Source of the DNA: Mansonella perstans
Lineage: Eukaryota; Nematoda; Chromadorea; Rhabditida; Onchocercidae
Assembly: GCA_037074765.1 (NCBI GenBank)
Contig: JBAMDO010000022.1
Span: 62,001-126,000 of the forward strand
Direction: 5' to 3'
Length of the DNA stretch: 64,000 nucleotides
Program-made: the position numbers and the translations under genes
Shown: piece after piece, positions 13,001 to 23,857 of the stretch
Position numbering within the stretch: the first letter of the stretch is position 1
How the letters are laid out: the number at the start of each line of letters is the position of its first letter
The notes under the pieces: generated by a model
Databases searched by the model: none
The model's input: the letters and a program-made list of their open reading frames with translations, nothing else
What the model was told of the DNA's origin: nothing

Positions 13001-16000
13001 TCCGTTCATAAAAAAAAATTAAGAAAATATGAATGGAAAAATAACGCAAAATATGACTCCTAAATTATTTCGATATTTATAAAATTTTTGTGCTCAATCT
13101 TTTAATATCAAAAATTCGTTATTTTAAAATTGAATATTCCGATTTGTTTTAAAGGCTACTTCTTTAGAATGTTGGAGGGGCTGAGCTATTTATTAAAATA
13201 GGGCGGATTTATTAGTGTCTGGAAAATATTTAGTTGCAAGCTAAAAGATTTTGAAAATTTTAATTTTTTTCATTTTATACTCTGATATTGCATACTAGTA
13301 GAATACTATATCATAGTTATAAAATTATTGAAATAAAAAATTTTTTTATTTAGATAGCTTAATTATGGGTTTTTTTTGTGATGGTTTTCGTTTGTTTTCT
13401 TATTTTTTTCAGCTTTTTCTAGTCTTCTAAACTAATTATCAGATTTTTCTCACTTATTTTGCTATTTTTTGTTTTTTCTTTGCTATTACTTTTTAGTTTT
13501 ATTAATTTTTTCGTGTATTGTGTTATTTGGTGGGGGATTTTTGTTATTTGTACTTTTATTTTTATTTTCTTGGATAAAGAAACAAGTATGTTTTGTTTAG
13601 TTAACTATTATATTAATCGGGAAGTAAGTGGTTCTATTTTTTATTGTTTGATAATTAAATTTTGCAATTTGTAATTTTAATATTAAAATCAGTTTTGCTC
13701 CTTTTCATTTTTGGTATTTAGGGTTTTACCAGGATTAAAGAAGTGATTTTTTTTTTGTGTTTTTTGTTTTGTTAATTTTTGCAGTGATTTTTTTTTTTTG
13801 TTTTTTTTTTTGTTATTTGCAATTTTTTTATTTGCGTAGTTATGGCCATATGATCGTTATTAGATCTATTGAGTCTTTTAATTGATTATTGCTCAGTATA
13901 TTTTCTTTTAATGTAGTTTTCATTTCCTTTTTTTTATTGTTTTATTATATTATTGGTACTTTCTTATTTGTATGGTTGAAGTTTTAATTTTTTTAGGCTA
14001 GGAATGTTAATGGCGTTTTTTAATGTTCCTACAGGAGTTACTTTTTTTTTAAAAAATTATTATATTTGTTTGAAGCTGGAGATATTATTGGTTGTCATTA
14101 TTATTTATTACTATTTTTTATACCTTTTTATGCCTTAACATCTATTGGATTGGATTATTAATTTTTTTAATGTGTATAATTAGGTTTAATTATGGTTTGA
14201 AGTATTATGATTATTTAATTTATTCAGTTTTTTATACTGGTTTTTATCTATTTTTTAGCTGTTTTAGTTTTTAAAAAATATCTGATTTGTAATTAGGGGA
14301 AGTTTTCAGCTTGTATTTGATTTTTTTTTATTTTCTTGTATTTTTCCGATTTCTTTTTTTTTAATTTTTTTTACATTCGATTTTCATTGTGTGTCAGCAG
14401 GGATATAAAGTTCTAATCACTGTTGAGATTTGAAAAGAGGACGAGATTATTGTAAAATAAGGAATTGGAATAGTAGAAATTATTTTACATAAATACTTGC
14501 AATCGCTAATTTAAATGACCAACACTAATTAAAATCAAATAATTAAAATCCATTTTGTAATAATTTTTCTTTTGCTTGCAGCAAAAAATTGGAAAGTTAT
14601 CGTTCTCGCATAGCTTATATGTCATTTTTTAAGATCGATCCACTGAAAAAAGTAATTGCTTCATTTTTAAAAATAATTAAATTTCAAAAATTGCAAATTT
14701 GCAAAAATTTGTTTTTTTTAAATTTCTTTTTTCTGTCATATTAGCATACAGTGAAAATTGATATACTTCAGATTATCAGGATAACCATTTCATTACGCAT
14801 TTTTAATTTATGCAATTTAATTTTTTTTTTCAAATGAAAATCGATTTTATTAAAATAATTTATACGATTGCATCATAGAAATAAAATCTGAAATCTACCA
14901 GTCATAAGAGTGTAAATTAAATGAACTTTGGAAGATATCACATCAGAACACTGCGAAGTTTTAATTGAAATCTTAGACGAAACAAAATAATTTCACATTT
15001 AATATATTATAAAACAATAACAATAAAATTATTACAGGTGACACTTTCGCTAAACGTTTCGGCAAATAAAAATTACATGCAAGAAGTGTTAATGACATTT
15101 GACAAATATCTTAGCTCAGATCCATACTTCACCACCGGTATTCCCATTCATTCAACGTTATTGATCACTGATGCCTACTGGAGGAAACTACGAAAATATC
15201 TTATTGATCAAGTACGGTTATTCAAAATTTGATTTTATAATAAAAATTTTGATTAGGAACTTTACTAATTATTCACACTTGAAATATCTGGATCAAGATA
15301 AGCCGAATTCAATATACAAATCAAGATAAGCTAAAATTAAATCAAATGATATAAATTGGTTTAAAAAAGTAAGAAAAAATTATTTATTGAAAAGCGATTG
15401 AAGTTCTCTTCATCAAAGATTTAGTTTTTCCACTCCTAAATTATTACATGATTTAAGCAATTTCTTCAAAAAATCATCCGTAATTAAATTTCATTTTTTT
15501 AAAATAGTTTTTTCAAATCAACAAAACCATATCGGTTTGCATTTGAAGATGTTGGGCAGAAGTTATGCAATACAAAAAACGAAAGGTCGACTGGGATTAT
15601 ATGTGGAATCGGAAAGTTGTGATGAGTCGGAGCAAAAATTAAAATGTGACGTTCTTGAGAAATGTCGCCAAAATATGCAAAAAGCAAGCTTTTTCAGTGC
15701 TAATTTTAGTTAATCGTCATCAATATGGATTAATTCATTTAAATATTATTTAATTAAAGAAACAGTAAATTCATTTAGGACGAGTAATACCTGTAGACAT
15801 TAAGCATTTATTGTAAGACGATATTGTAATAAGATCAAGTTTTAGTTTAAAAAAATACAAATACATTTTGTGGAAAAAAATTTCAAATAAATTGTGAACT
15901 TTTCTGTCTAAAAGTGTATAGTAATTTACAGGAACAAATTTCCAGTGGTAAAACACGCGCAGTAAAAGTTGCAGAAACTTTCAAAACTAAGTTTGAAGCA

Positions 16001-17509
16001 TGTGATATGAAATTATTCACTGAGAAAATCACTATAAATGCTCTTGAAAACTATGGATCATTAAAATCTGGATCTAATTTTTTGATCAGTATTAATGAAA
16101 CCATTTTTGGAGCGATTTCCAAGGTACTTGCCAAAACTAATTAATTAATTTATTCCAATTAAAACAGTACTTATTTCAATTAACCTGAAAATGCACACAT
16201 ATCAGTCCAACAACGCAAATGTTAAATAGTAATTTAACCAAAAAATAATTTTACGGGGAACCTTTCAAAATATTGTTGATAACTAAGATACAATTAAATT
16301 TTTAAATTTCCTAAAGCTTGAAACATTAGTTATCTGGTTTTACATCTTATAACTGGAACGAAAAAAAAATCACCACCTAAGAACTCGTGCGAATTTAAAA
16401 AGAAGTGTTCATACATGACCTAGTGCTTAAATATACAGCATGCGTTAAGCTACTATTTCAGGTGACTTGGAAATTAGGATCTTATCAGATTCCTGATTAC
16501 AACTATCATTTACCATGTTCATTACAACGCGTTGCAGTTGCACCGAATAAAAAACACCTATTGATCATTGGAATGTCTAAATCAGTTTTTTATAAAACTA
16601 AAATTTAAATTTTGCGCAAATTGTTGGTGTAAAAGGTGTAAAAAACAAAAACTAAAATATCATAGCATCCATACTTTTTTCATTGTTTCTAAGGAATAAT
16701 TAATTAACTAAATTAAAATTTGTGACATTGCTTTTAATTTTAAGGCGCTCGCATGGATGATACGCGTTGGCCGTATATTGGAAAGGCAACATTGATTGAA
16801 GATAGCAGTGAAGCATATTTCAAAATTATCCTTAAATTTATAAAGTAACCAAAAAAATTAGCTCATTGTTCATTTGTCTATTTATTGCTGTTTTCTGCAA
16901 ATGACATATTTCACTAAATATTTTAATCTTAAATAAATTTCATTGAATAGAAAGTGATAAAATTTGACTGATAGTGACAAGATATGACTGATGAGTGACA
17001 AGACTTGATTGACAAATATAAACAAAAACTTTTTAGGCCAGAAATAAGTGATCCAGCAGCGATAACATGGACTACAGCTATTCTCGGTTAATTTTTCAAC
17101 CAAATAATTCATTGAATGAATATGTTTCAGCAGTTAATTAATTTTCCTCTAACGTCAGTGGACGAATTTAAGAAGTTTCAATGTTAAATAGAGAATTAAT
17201 GGAAAAAAGAAGGAGAAATCAGATTAACAAATATTTCGAACTATTGAACCTAAGCATCCTTCTGTTGACCTATGACCCATTTTGACCAAACATACAAAAT
17301 TAGCAAATCAATTCTTCCCATTTACAATTAAACTACTTACTGTTTTAGTAATGTTTACGATTCTAACAGCAATATTAGCCATTCTTTATGTGGCACAATT
17401 TCGACACGGAAGAAGAAGCAATTTAAAACGTTCCCCACGTAAAGAGAAAAGCTCCGTTTCATCCACACAAGAAGAAACTCTAGAAGAAAAAATTTTTCGG
17501 AAACAATAA
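7049..17509 (+). CDS. Large single-pass membrane protein of unknown family (5' end unresolved)
   Basis: Proposed exons: 7049-7116, 7985-8088, 8574-8697, 9098-9218, 9471-9568, 11117-11445, 11656-11746, 11899-12016, 12230-12385, 12745-12947, 14582-14651, 15038-15211, 15549-15683 (GC donor), 15932-16123, 16462-16584, 16666-16684 (very uncertain), 16745-16844, 17037-17086 and 17349-17509. Phases agree throughout, giving about 811 residues. The C-terminus is the clearest part: a hydrophobic helix (WTTAILVMFTILTAILAI) is split between the last two exons and followed by a basic tail (RHGRRSNLKR) and Ser/Glu-rich end. This suggests a C-terminally anchored protein. The exon at 11117 encodes a Thr-rich stretch with TSR repeats. 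The exon at 12745 has a Cys cluster (WSCCTACCCTTKVC). I do not recognise the family. No start codon is assigned. The first hydrophobic segment (INVAVIAIISSQITSVLSIF) could be a signal anchor. Junctions at 11445/11656, 15211/15549, 15683/15932 and 16584/16745 are weakest. Confidence 0.55.
11295..11348 (+). repeat. In-frame 9-bp coding minisatellite
   Basis: Six consecutive 9-bp units related to ACATCGAGG lie inside the exon at 11117-11445. They encode TSK-TPR-TSR-TSR-TSR-TSK. Because the unit is a multiple of three, copy-number change would keep the reading frame. The repeat lies in a Thr/Ser-rich, probably disordered segment that could carry O-glycans if extracellular. Confidence 0.85.
13380..14290 (+). 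pseudogene. Nuclear mitochondrial insertion: decayed nad2
   Basis: This segment of the intron at 12948-14581 has an extreme T bias on the + strand, unlike the flanks and typical of nematode mtDNA coding strands. Read with the invertebrate mitochondrial code (TGA = Trp, AGN = Ser) it gives long hydrophobic tracts. One contains LVNYYINREVSG, resembling the conserved NYF-QE-LG region of NADH dehydrogenase subunit 2. At 13694-13723 it reads FAPFHFWYLG, the PFHFW signature of ND2. A 1-nt deletion follows, after which VLPGLKKW continues the protein in another frame (the Trp is TGA). Further hydrophobic stretches run to about 14275 with in-frame stops and shifts. It therefore appears non-functional. 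Flanks from about 13160 and to 14400 may be part of the same insertion. Confidence 0.75.
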
Positions 17510-19987
17510 ATACTTACTGTTACTATTATTTTTCTTGTTGCTATTTGTTGTTGTAAGGTTAAAAAAAATAATTGAAAATTGCATAAAATTTTCATGATAT
17601 TAAAATTTCACCAACATTGCCGTGAAAATAATCAAGCAAGTAAAAATTTAATATAAAATTGGGTAAGCCTATTATTCTGGCATTATTTTGCCCTAATAAT
17701 GATATATTTCGACCCAGATTTTTTTGCTTTGGAGATTTAGGTTTAGATTGTTGCTAGATATTCCATAGGAACTGTTCCGCAAATTGACTCCTCTTCTTGG
17801 TAATTAGATATTTTTTTATCAAATTCTTCATCTGATAAACTTAATCATCAAACGATTCAATCTTTGGTTCAATATTTCAATAAGCAAGCATTTAATTACT
17901 CAATTTGTTTTTATATTTTTTCATCTATATACGTTTTTTTTCTTATTTACCTATTTATCTATGCATTTATCCAGCAGTTTAATCGGCTTAAATGTTTCAA
18001 AATTACTTCAAAACCATATTTATTTAACTAAAAGTTCGCAAGAATAAAGACTTTAAATGATCATCGCAGCAAGAATACAACAAGGTGAAGTAAACCTGAT
18101 AATCATTATTATTAAATGCGCTAAATAAGCTTGTGATCATTGGAATCAATGTCAAAAACACAAATCAATCTCCAGTTTGATCAGTTCTTTCCGATGACTA
18201 ATACAAGCTTATTAAGATTTGCATGGTACGCTTAAGGAAATTTTTCAGGTTACGGAAAATACACCATAAAATAGCTTTATTAAGATTAAACTGATTCATC
18301 AAAATTGATTGATTAATTGATTCATCAAAAAAAAAAAAAAACATCTAAACGGACTTATTTAGAACATCTTATTAAACTTATTTTCAATCTGAATTTATCA
18401 AAATCTATTTTGTGTGAATGCCTCAGTACAGTATACTTTATCATATTTCATCAATTTCTACACGATAAATGAATCGAGATTGTACGATATTGAAACGATA
18501 TAAAGTCACTCCAAAGATTTCCATCTTGTAATTTGAAACTGGAAACCGAACAATCATCCGTCAAAAAAATTCATCTGAAATGTCTATGTGAATACTATGA
18601 AAATTTATGCAATATATAAAGGCGTGATGAATCGACGTAAACGGAAATAAGTACCTATATAATCATATATATAGAGTTGTCGCGAAAAAGAATACATTAA
18701 TTCATCATATTATTCCATCATTTATTTCACTTACGTATAGAGTACGTGATTGCATAAACTGAACGTATTAATGTACGTAATTCATCGAATGTATAATTAA
18801 ACTGAATATATTACGTAACGATAAGCTTCTAATAAAAATCCAGATAATAGAAAGTTTGAATAAATCTAAATAAGGTTGCGCCTACTGAAAACGTATCATC
18901 CAGTACGTTTGGTCAACTTGGTCAACGTTTGGCCAACATTTGACGTTTGTTCAACTGAAAGATCTCGTAAAGCTTTATGAAAATTCTCATCCCACGCGAT
19001 GGTCAAAAAGTTTATTTACTTAATTTCATAGGATAACTAATAAGTAACGAATCGCTGATTATTGCTACTGAAGTTTTTTTAGCTTCATAACAACGAACAT
19101 CATTACAGCATCACGTAGCTTACATAACAACAGGCGGTCCCTAATCGTATCCGTTACCAGTTTCAACTATTAAAAAATTCCATACGCTTTCCGCCGCGAT
19201 AGAAGTTTGCAAAGTAAAGCTTAATCACTGTCATTCATTTTTTGGATCACTTGAAATAATTTATTAATTATTATACTACAACAAATAGATTATTTGAAAA
19301 CAAACATTCACCGAAATTGAATGTCTGTTCACTTTAGGGAATTCGCCTGAACTCATTATATTTTCTTTTGTAAGTTAATAGATCAACATGTAGAAATTTC
19401 ATTCAGCAAAAATTAAATAAAAAATAAAATAGAAGAGATAAATATTAAAACAAAGCGTGTGACACAGAAGAGATTGATTACAATTAATATTAGGGGACAA
19501 TTAGGATGTGACACGACATTTTCATTATTTGTTCAAAAAAATCACTGAATAGTTCGATATTGTGCAATGATGATCTTCAATATTTGTGGAAATACCCTTT
19601 GCTTTCTTTAACTCCGGGCTTAATCATTTCAGATTTCGGATGCCAGTTAGTCGGATACCTTAAATTCTAATTAGAAAATTCTAACTAATTAAGTATTTCA
19701 TTTATGGATGAAAAAACAAAACAGTGACTGAAATACGAAGTGAAATGCACTATAACCGTACATATGATAGATGCTTAGATTAATAACATCAAAATATAAC
19801 AATCCCAAAGAAAACTCATATGAGCAGTCATTTTGTAAAGCTATAGATTATCGATTACATATATCTCACTAAGATACCACAATATGTTCATGGTGGAGCC
19901 ATCATGCAATTAATTAATTAATCACCAGCAATTAATTACTCGACACTCAAATTCAAATCTTTCTTAACTCTCTTTCTAATGCGTTTT
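17510..19987. other. Convergent intergenic region
   Basis: This lies between the 3' ends of the large + strand gene and the minus-strand peroxiredoxin. An AATAAA overlaps the stop of the large gene at 17505-17510. No exon with the missing peroxiredoxin C-terminus (CPAGW-type) was found on the minus strand. Near 18903-18955 the sequence is built from repeated GGTCAAC and CGTTTGG words, and 19130-19200 is locally GC-richer; neither has an ORF. Confidence 0.5.
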
Positions 19988-20860
19988 TTAACGACGAAAA
20001 CTCACTTTACCATACTTGTCAAAAAACTGAAAAGCATAAATCAAACGTAAAGTCTCGTCTACAGAACAACCCACTGGGAGATCATTGACTGTGATTTGCC
20101 GCAAAATCCCTTTCGGATCGATGATGAATAACCCACTGAAATATATGCTCATTTAGCAGAAATGAATTCAAGAGGAACTGCATAATTTCCAATTGCAATT
20201 AATTGTAACAATTTGATTTTAAACTAACTACAACATAACATAGCACAAACTGACAAAAACTAAAAACCGCAACAGTGATCAGTTAGATTAGCCTAAAATA
20301 GTACAATCATAATATTTACACATACCGATAAGCAATCCCCTCATCTTGCTTAAGGACACCATACGTCCTACTGATTGCATGATTCGTATCAGCAAGAATT
20401 GGTATATTCATTTGACCAAGTCCACCCATTTTTCGATCTGTATTTACCCACGCAAGGTGTGAGAAGTGTGAGTCTGTTGAGCATGCCATAACAGTAACAT
20501 TCAATTGTTTGAATTCCGCAATACGATCAGAAAACGCAATAATCTCCGTTGGACAACCAATAGTGCTGAAAAATGCCAACAATATGGCAAAAATCATTTT
20601 TCTTTCTGTCGCCAAAACGTCAAAGTCAAAATATGTGAAAGTTAAAAAATCTGAAAGTCAAAACATTTAAAATGGTATTTATGTCCAATGCAAAATCATT
20701 ATGACAAAACATACAAGTCAAGCGGATAAAAGAAGAGGATGACATATTTCCCTCTAAATTGACTAAGTGAAATATCCTTGAAAACACTATTGACAACTGC
20801 TTTTGTTTTGAAGTTAGGAGCTGGATGACCAATAAATGCTTTCACTCCAGCAAGTGTCAT
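19988..20860 (-). CDS. Peroxiredoxin, typical 2-Cys family, C-terminally truncated
   Basis: Exons 20860-20715, 20565-20326 and 20135-19988 (minus strand) give 177 residues. The family is thioredoxin peroxidase, which reduces H2O2 and organic peroxides through a peroxidatic Cys. Residues 46-53 read PLDFTIGC, fitting the P-x3-T-x2-C site with Cys53; the usual FTFVCP is FTIGCP here. GGLG (96-99) and the conserved Arg129 (IAYRGLF) are present. The start was chosen at ATG 20860, just after a TTTCAG likely to be a spliced-leader acceptor. Relatives are about 195 residues and continue GEVCPAGW; here the protein reads GKVSFRR and stops. The resolving Cys position is Ser174 and the YF tail is absent. 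The conserved Arg before SVDET is Cys152. A possible GTGAGT donor at 20005-20000 could lead to another exon, but none is visible in the next 2 kb. It may be an active one-Cys variant or a gene losing function. Confidence 0.85.
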
Positions 20861-20869
20861 TCCTTCCTG
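20861..20869 (-). promoter_or_regulatory. Possible spliced-leader trans-splice acceptor
   Basis: On the minus strand ATTTCAG lies immediately before GAAGGAATG, where the ATG is the chosen peroxiredoxin start. A good 3' splice site six bases upstream of a start codon with no upstream exon in sight is the arrangement expected for SL1 trans-splicing in nematodes. Confidence 0.45.
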
Positions 20870-22115
20870 AAATACATGCATTCATTAATTAATTAATAAA
20901 TTCTGTGATAGCTGTGACGTAAAATACAAATAGATATATGAAAGTATAAACTGCTCCCACGAGTTATTCGTACACATTCATCGATAATATAAAATAACCA
21001 ATATGAATTGATTTTTCGAAATTAAATTTGGCCGGGAGAGGTAGAAAGTTTAACACTACTGAATTAACAATGCACTAAAAAATATCATTGTCAATTCAAC
21101 CACTGTCAATTCATTTCCTTTGATAATTTAGTAAGTGAATTTGTGATGTCCCAAATAACGGGGAAAATCAGAACAGTAGAAGTAGAATATCGCACTGATA
21201 GGTGGAAAGAAAACTGGATTCTATTTTAAAACATCAACTACTGCGTGTAATATTTTTTTCATGCTTAATTGAATAGAAACAAAAACAAATGGCAAAAATA
21301 ACAAAACGTTATGAAAACCATTGAATTACCTCCTGAGAGTTACTAGAATGACGCAAAATTTATCGCAGTGGAAATTCGATATTAAGAAATGATAACTATG
21401 ATTAAAGATCACATACATAACCTAAATATTTCATAGATACGTTCACTGAGTATGAAATACAAGACTGACTATCAAGTAGTAAACTTATTTTTTGGAGCTA
21501 CAGTAACTAACCATCAAACATTTCATAATTATATACTATCAGTAGTACGTGAATAGGTGATTTAAACACGGGCAAATACGTCCCACGCTACATGCGTTCA
21601 CTGAATACGACACACTGATCAGTTAATAAGCAGCAAAATCTTCGACAAAATTAACATATATTCACTTTAATTTGATTTTTACAAACTTTTCCTGTCTTGA
21701 AAATTTAAACTGTTAACTTTATTTTTTCTTATTTTCTCCTCTGTTTCTTCTCTCCTAACTTTATCTCTCCTTATTTTCTTCTTTCTTAACTTCATTTCTT
21801 AATTTCTCTTCTGTTTCTTCTTTCTTCTTCACTGTTTATTTTTTTAAAATATGAATCGTTTTCTTGTTTAATAGAATTTTTTTTTTACTGAATTTCAGTT
21901 TAAGTAAAATGAAATTACATTTCTTTCGAAATTCACATTTAAAAAATTGCCTTCAACAATCATGTTTTAAACATGTCATTTTCGACTTGATAAATTGGTG
22001 TCAAAAGAAAACGACAATGATAGGTATGTCAGTGCACAGGTATGTCAGTTACTGTCAAAGTAAAATGTATCTCATTTTAATTTAGATTAAATCCTATTTT
22101 TAAGTCGTCTAAAAT
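20870..22115. other. Upstream flank of peroxiredoxin, no gene seen
   Basis: This AT-rich region lacks a supported exon. From about 21715 to 21850 the + strand is a pyrimidine-rich run of TTCTTCTCTCC-type words. The + strand ORF at 21864-22085 has no coding features that I trust. Confidence 0.45.
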
Positions 22116-22229
22116 CTAAGTGATTAATTCCAGTGATATTTTCAGTGTGGCTGAAAATGATCTGCACAGTTTATCGACCGTTTCTTTGAATTTTGACCTA
22201 AGTTCTTGCAATTTCATTACATGTCCCAC

Positions 22230-22323
22230 ATGTGAATGTTTCACTTGCCAAATAATAATGAATGTTTCACTTACCGAATGTGAATGCGCGAATGTGAATG
22301 TTTCACTTACCAAATAATAATGA
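22230..22323. repeat. Short direct repeats, TGTGAATGTTTCACTT words
   Basis: TGTGAATGTTTCACTTGCCA followed by AATAATAATGA at 22230-22260 recurs with one change at 22293-22323. A shorter partial copy lies between them (GAATGTTTCACTTACCGAAT). GTGAATGTTTCAC is itself nearly palindromic. Long ORFs on both strands here are repeat-derived. Confidence 0.75.
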
Positions 22324-22877
22324 TCCTCAAATCATTGTCATATCTGTGTCACATGTGTGTGTCACGTTTCGATGTATCACATTTTGATTCTGAAATTGGT
22401 CAGTGTTCGGTAAATTACTATTTCGTACAAATAAACTAAACTTTCTCAAAAGACCTCAATGAACTTATTCTCCTCTCAGAATTTCATTAAACTGCTAATC
22501 AAATTGCATTTGAATTTAAATTAAATTGCTATTTTCAGGTGCAATTTAATTTAGTGCATTGCAAAATCACTAGTAATCTCGTCTGGTCCTACATTTTCCT
22601 GAAAATCACTGTCCATATTTATGAAAGAATAGGATTCAAAGAAAGCCAGTAATATTTTTTCTTTTTAATATTTCTGAAAAAAACATATTTTCACAAGGCA
22701 AAATGCGAAATCTCGTTGATCACTATGAATTTACCCCAACCATTTTGTATAAAACATTGCCAGAAATTTTCCTATGGGCTGTGCATAAGCCTTCTACGAA
22801 GTCGACATTTGTTAAACTGTTTCATTTAAACCGACCGACGATTTAAAATTCTGCATAAGGAAATAATGTATGATTAT

Positions 22878-22967
22878 CTTGCATATGTCACAATCAGTAA
22901 ATTTAATATGTCCTTCGGCATCTATCGAAACATTATCGAGCTTCAAATCCCCATAGAAAATCACACG
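22878..22967 (-). pseudogene. Protein kinase C catalytic-loop fragment
   Basis: Thirty codons on the minus strand read [12 protein letters not shown] followed by [17 protein letters not shown]. This matches the catalytic loop to DFG region of PKC-type AGC kinases (YRDLKLDNV-LDAEGHIK-TD-GMCK). The catalytic HRD/YRD arginine is Gly and the DFG/DYG motif is DCD, so it would be inactive. A TAA lies directly upstream in frame and a stop follows 17 codons later. About 70 bases on, another frame has NVLYKMVG, faintly like the kinase GVLLYEMLVG segment. I infer a decayed duplicate of a PKC gene; the atypical class fits best. Confidence 0.65.
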
Positions 22968-23142
22968 TTAGTGTAAAAAAAGTTGCATGGTTATTATTAT
23001 TTTCGTTGAATAAAATATGAAATCATTATCACAACGATTTATTTATAAATATGCAATATAATATACCAAAGAATTAAATTTGTGATTAAAAATCAAGTGA
23101 GAAATAACCTAATGGTCATTGTCATATCTGTTCTCACGTGTG

Positions 23143-23301
23143 TCACGTGCTCCCCGCCTTTTCCTCCCACAAGGTCCAAATATTTCATCCAACGGCAAGA
23201 TCCCAAAGCCAGATTGTGGAATCACTATTTGTCATAAGCTGAGGATCACTTTGCTGCAAAATAACTATTGTAACCGTGTTTGTATATTCGCTCAAACAAT
23301 C
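23143..23301 (-). pseudogene. WD40-repeat fragment resembling PLRG1/Prp46
   Basis: The minus strand reads LSEYTNTVTIVILQQ, then SDPQLMTNSDSTIWLWDLAV, then G and a TGA, with NIWTL after it. This lines up with the PLRG1/Prp46 spliceosomal WD40 repeat (L-S-x-T-N-x-V-x2-V ... Q-x3-PQ-x2-T-x-S-x2-TI-x-LWDL-x2-G). The WD repeat core LWDL is intact. The TGA falls where the family continues K-x-x-x-TL, and two more TGA codons follow within 20 codons. No other PLRG1 exon was found nearby. It is therefore called a fragment of a processed or duplicated copy. Confidence 0.7.
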
Positions 23302-23642
23302 AACCTGAGTTATTTATTACTGCCGTAAAAATGAGATTGTCGATAAAATTAAAATTCACCTTTACTGGTTTGGATTTGTGCAACAAATAACTCTTGGTTG
23401 GGGTAGCTATCAGTTCTTGGGAACTGATAATGAAGCGTCCAGCTCATATGAATTGACTGGTGTGTCGAGAGCTGATGATGTAATATTCGGTACATTGGAA
23501 TTGAACTGAACTGAAGCCTGCTGTGATTCACTTCATCTTTTTTATAGTCACATTGATAGGTATGTACAGTAAAGGATTTGGATGTGATCTTAGTTGGTGA
23601 ATACTTTGATACTTGGTGAATATTAAATTTGTACTGCTATAA

Positions 23643-23825
23643 ATGCACAAAGAATTACTAGGTTATATTAATAGGTTAAGAGAGCATGAACTTAAACTTA
23701 CAGTAAGGCACTTTGTCTGCTACCGTAGACATGATGATTTAGATTATGAGATAATAAGGAAGGAAGATTTTGCAAAATATAATGAGGTCTCTGTGCATTA
23801 CTGCAGATATGATAATTGGTACTGA
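23643..23825 (+). pseudogene. Orphan 60-codon ORF, possibly endosymbiont-derived
   Basis: The ORF reads KELLGYINRLREHELKLT and later CYRRHDDLDYEIIRKEDF, ending in TGA. It is charged and amphipathic, without the poly-Phe/Asn look of random ORFs in this AT-rich DNA. It has no obvious intron boundaries. The codon use (AGG, AGA, ATA, TTA) would suit a Wolbachia gene fragment, but I recognise no family. It could equally be a chance ORF or an exon of something else. Confidence 0.25.
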
Positions 23826-23857
23826 GAAAAATTTTAACATCATCATACACTACATAT

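Noticed and set aside
13459..14274. Hydrophobic standard-code ORFs that look like small membrane proteins
   Set aside because: They are explained by the T-rich mitochondrial nad2 insertion; under the mitochondrial code the block reads as ND2.
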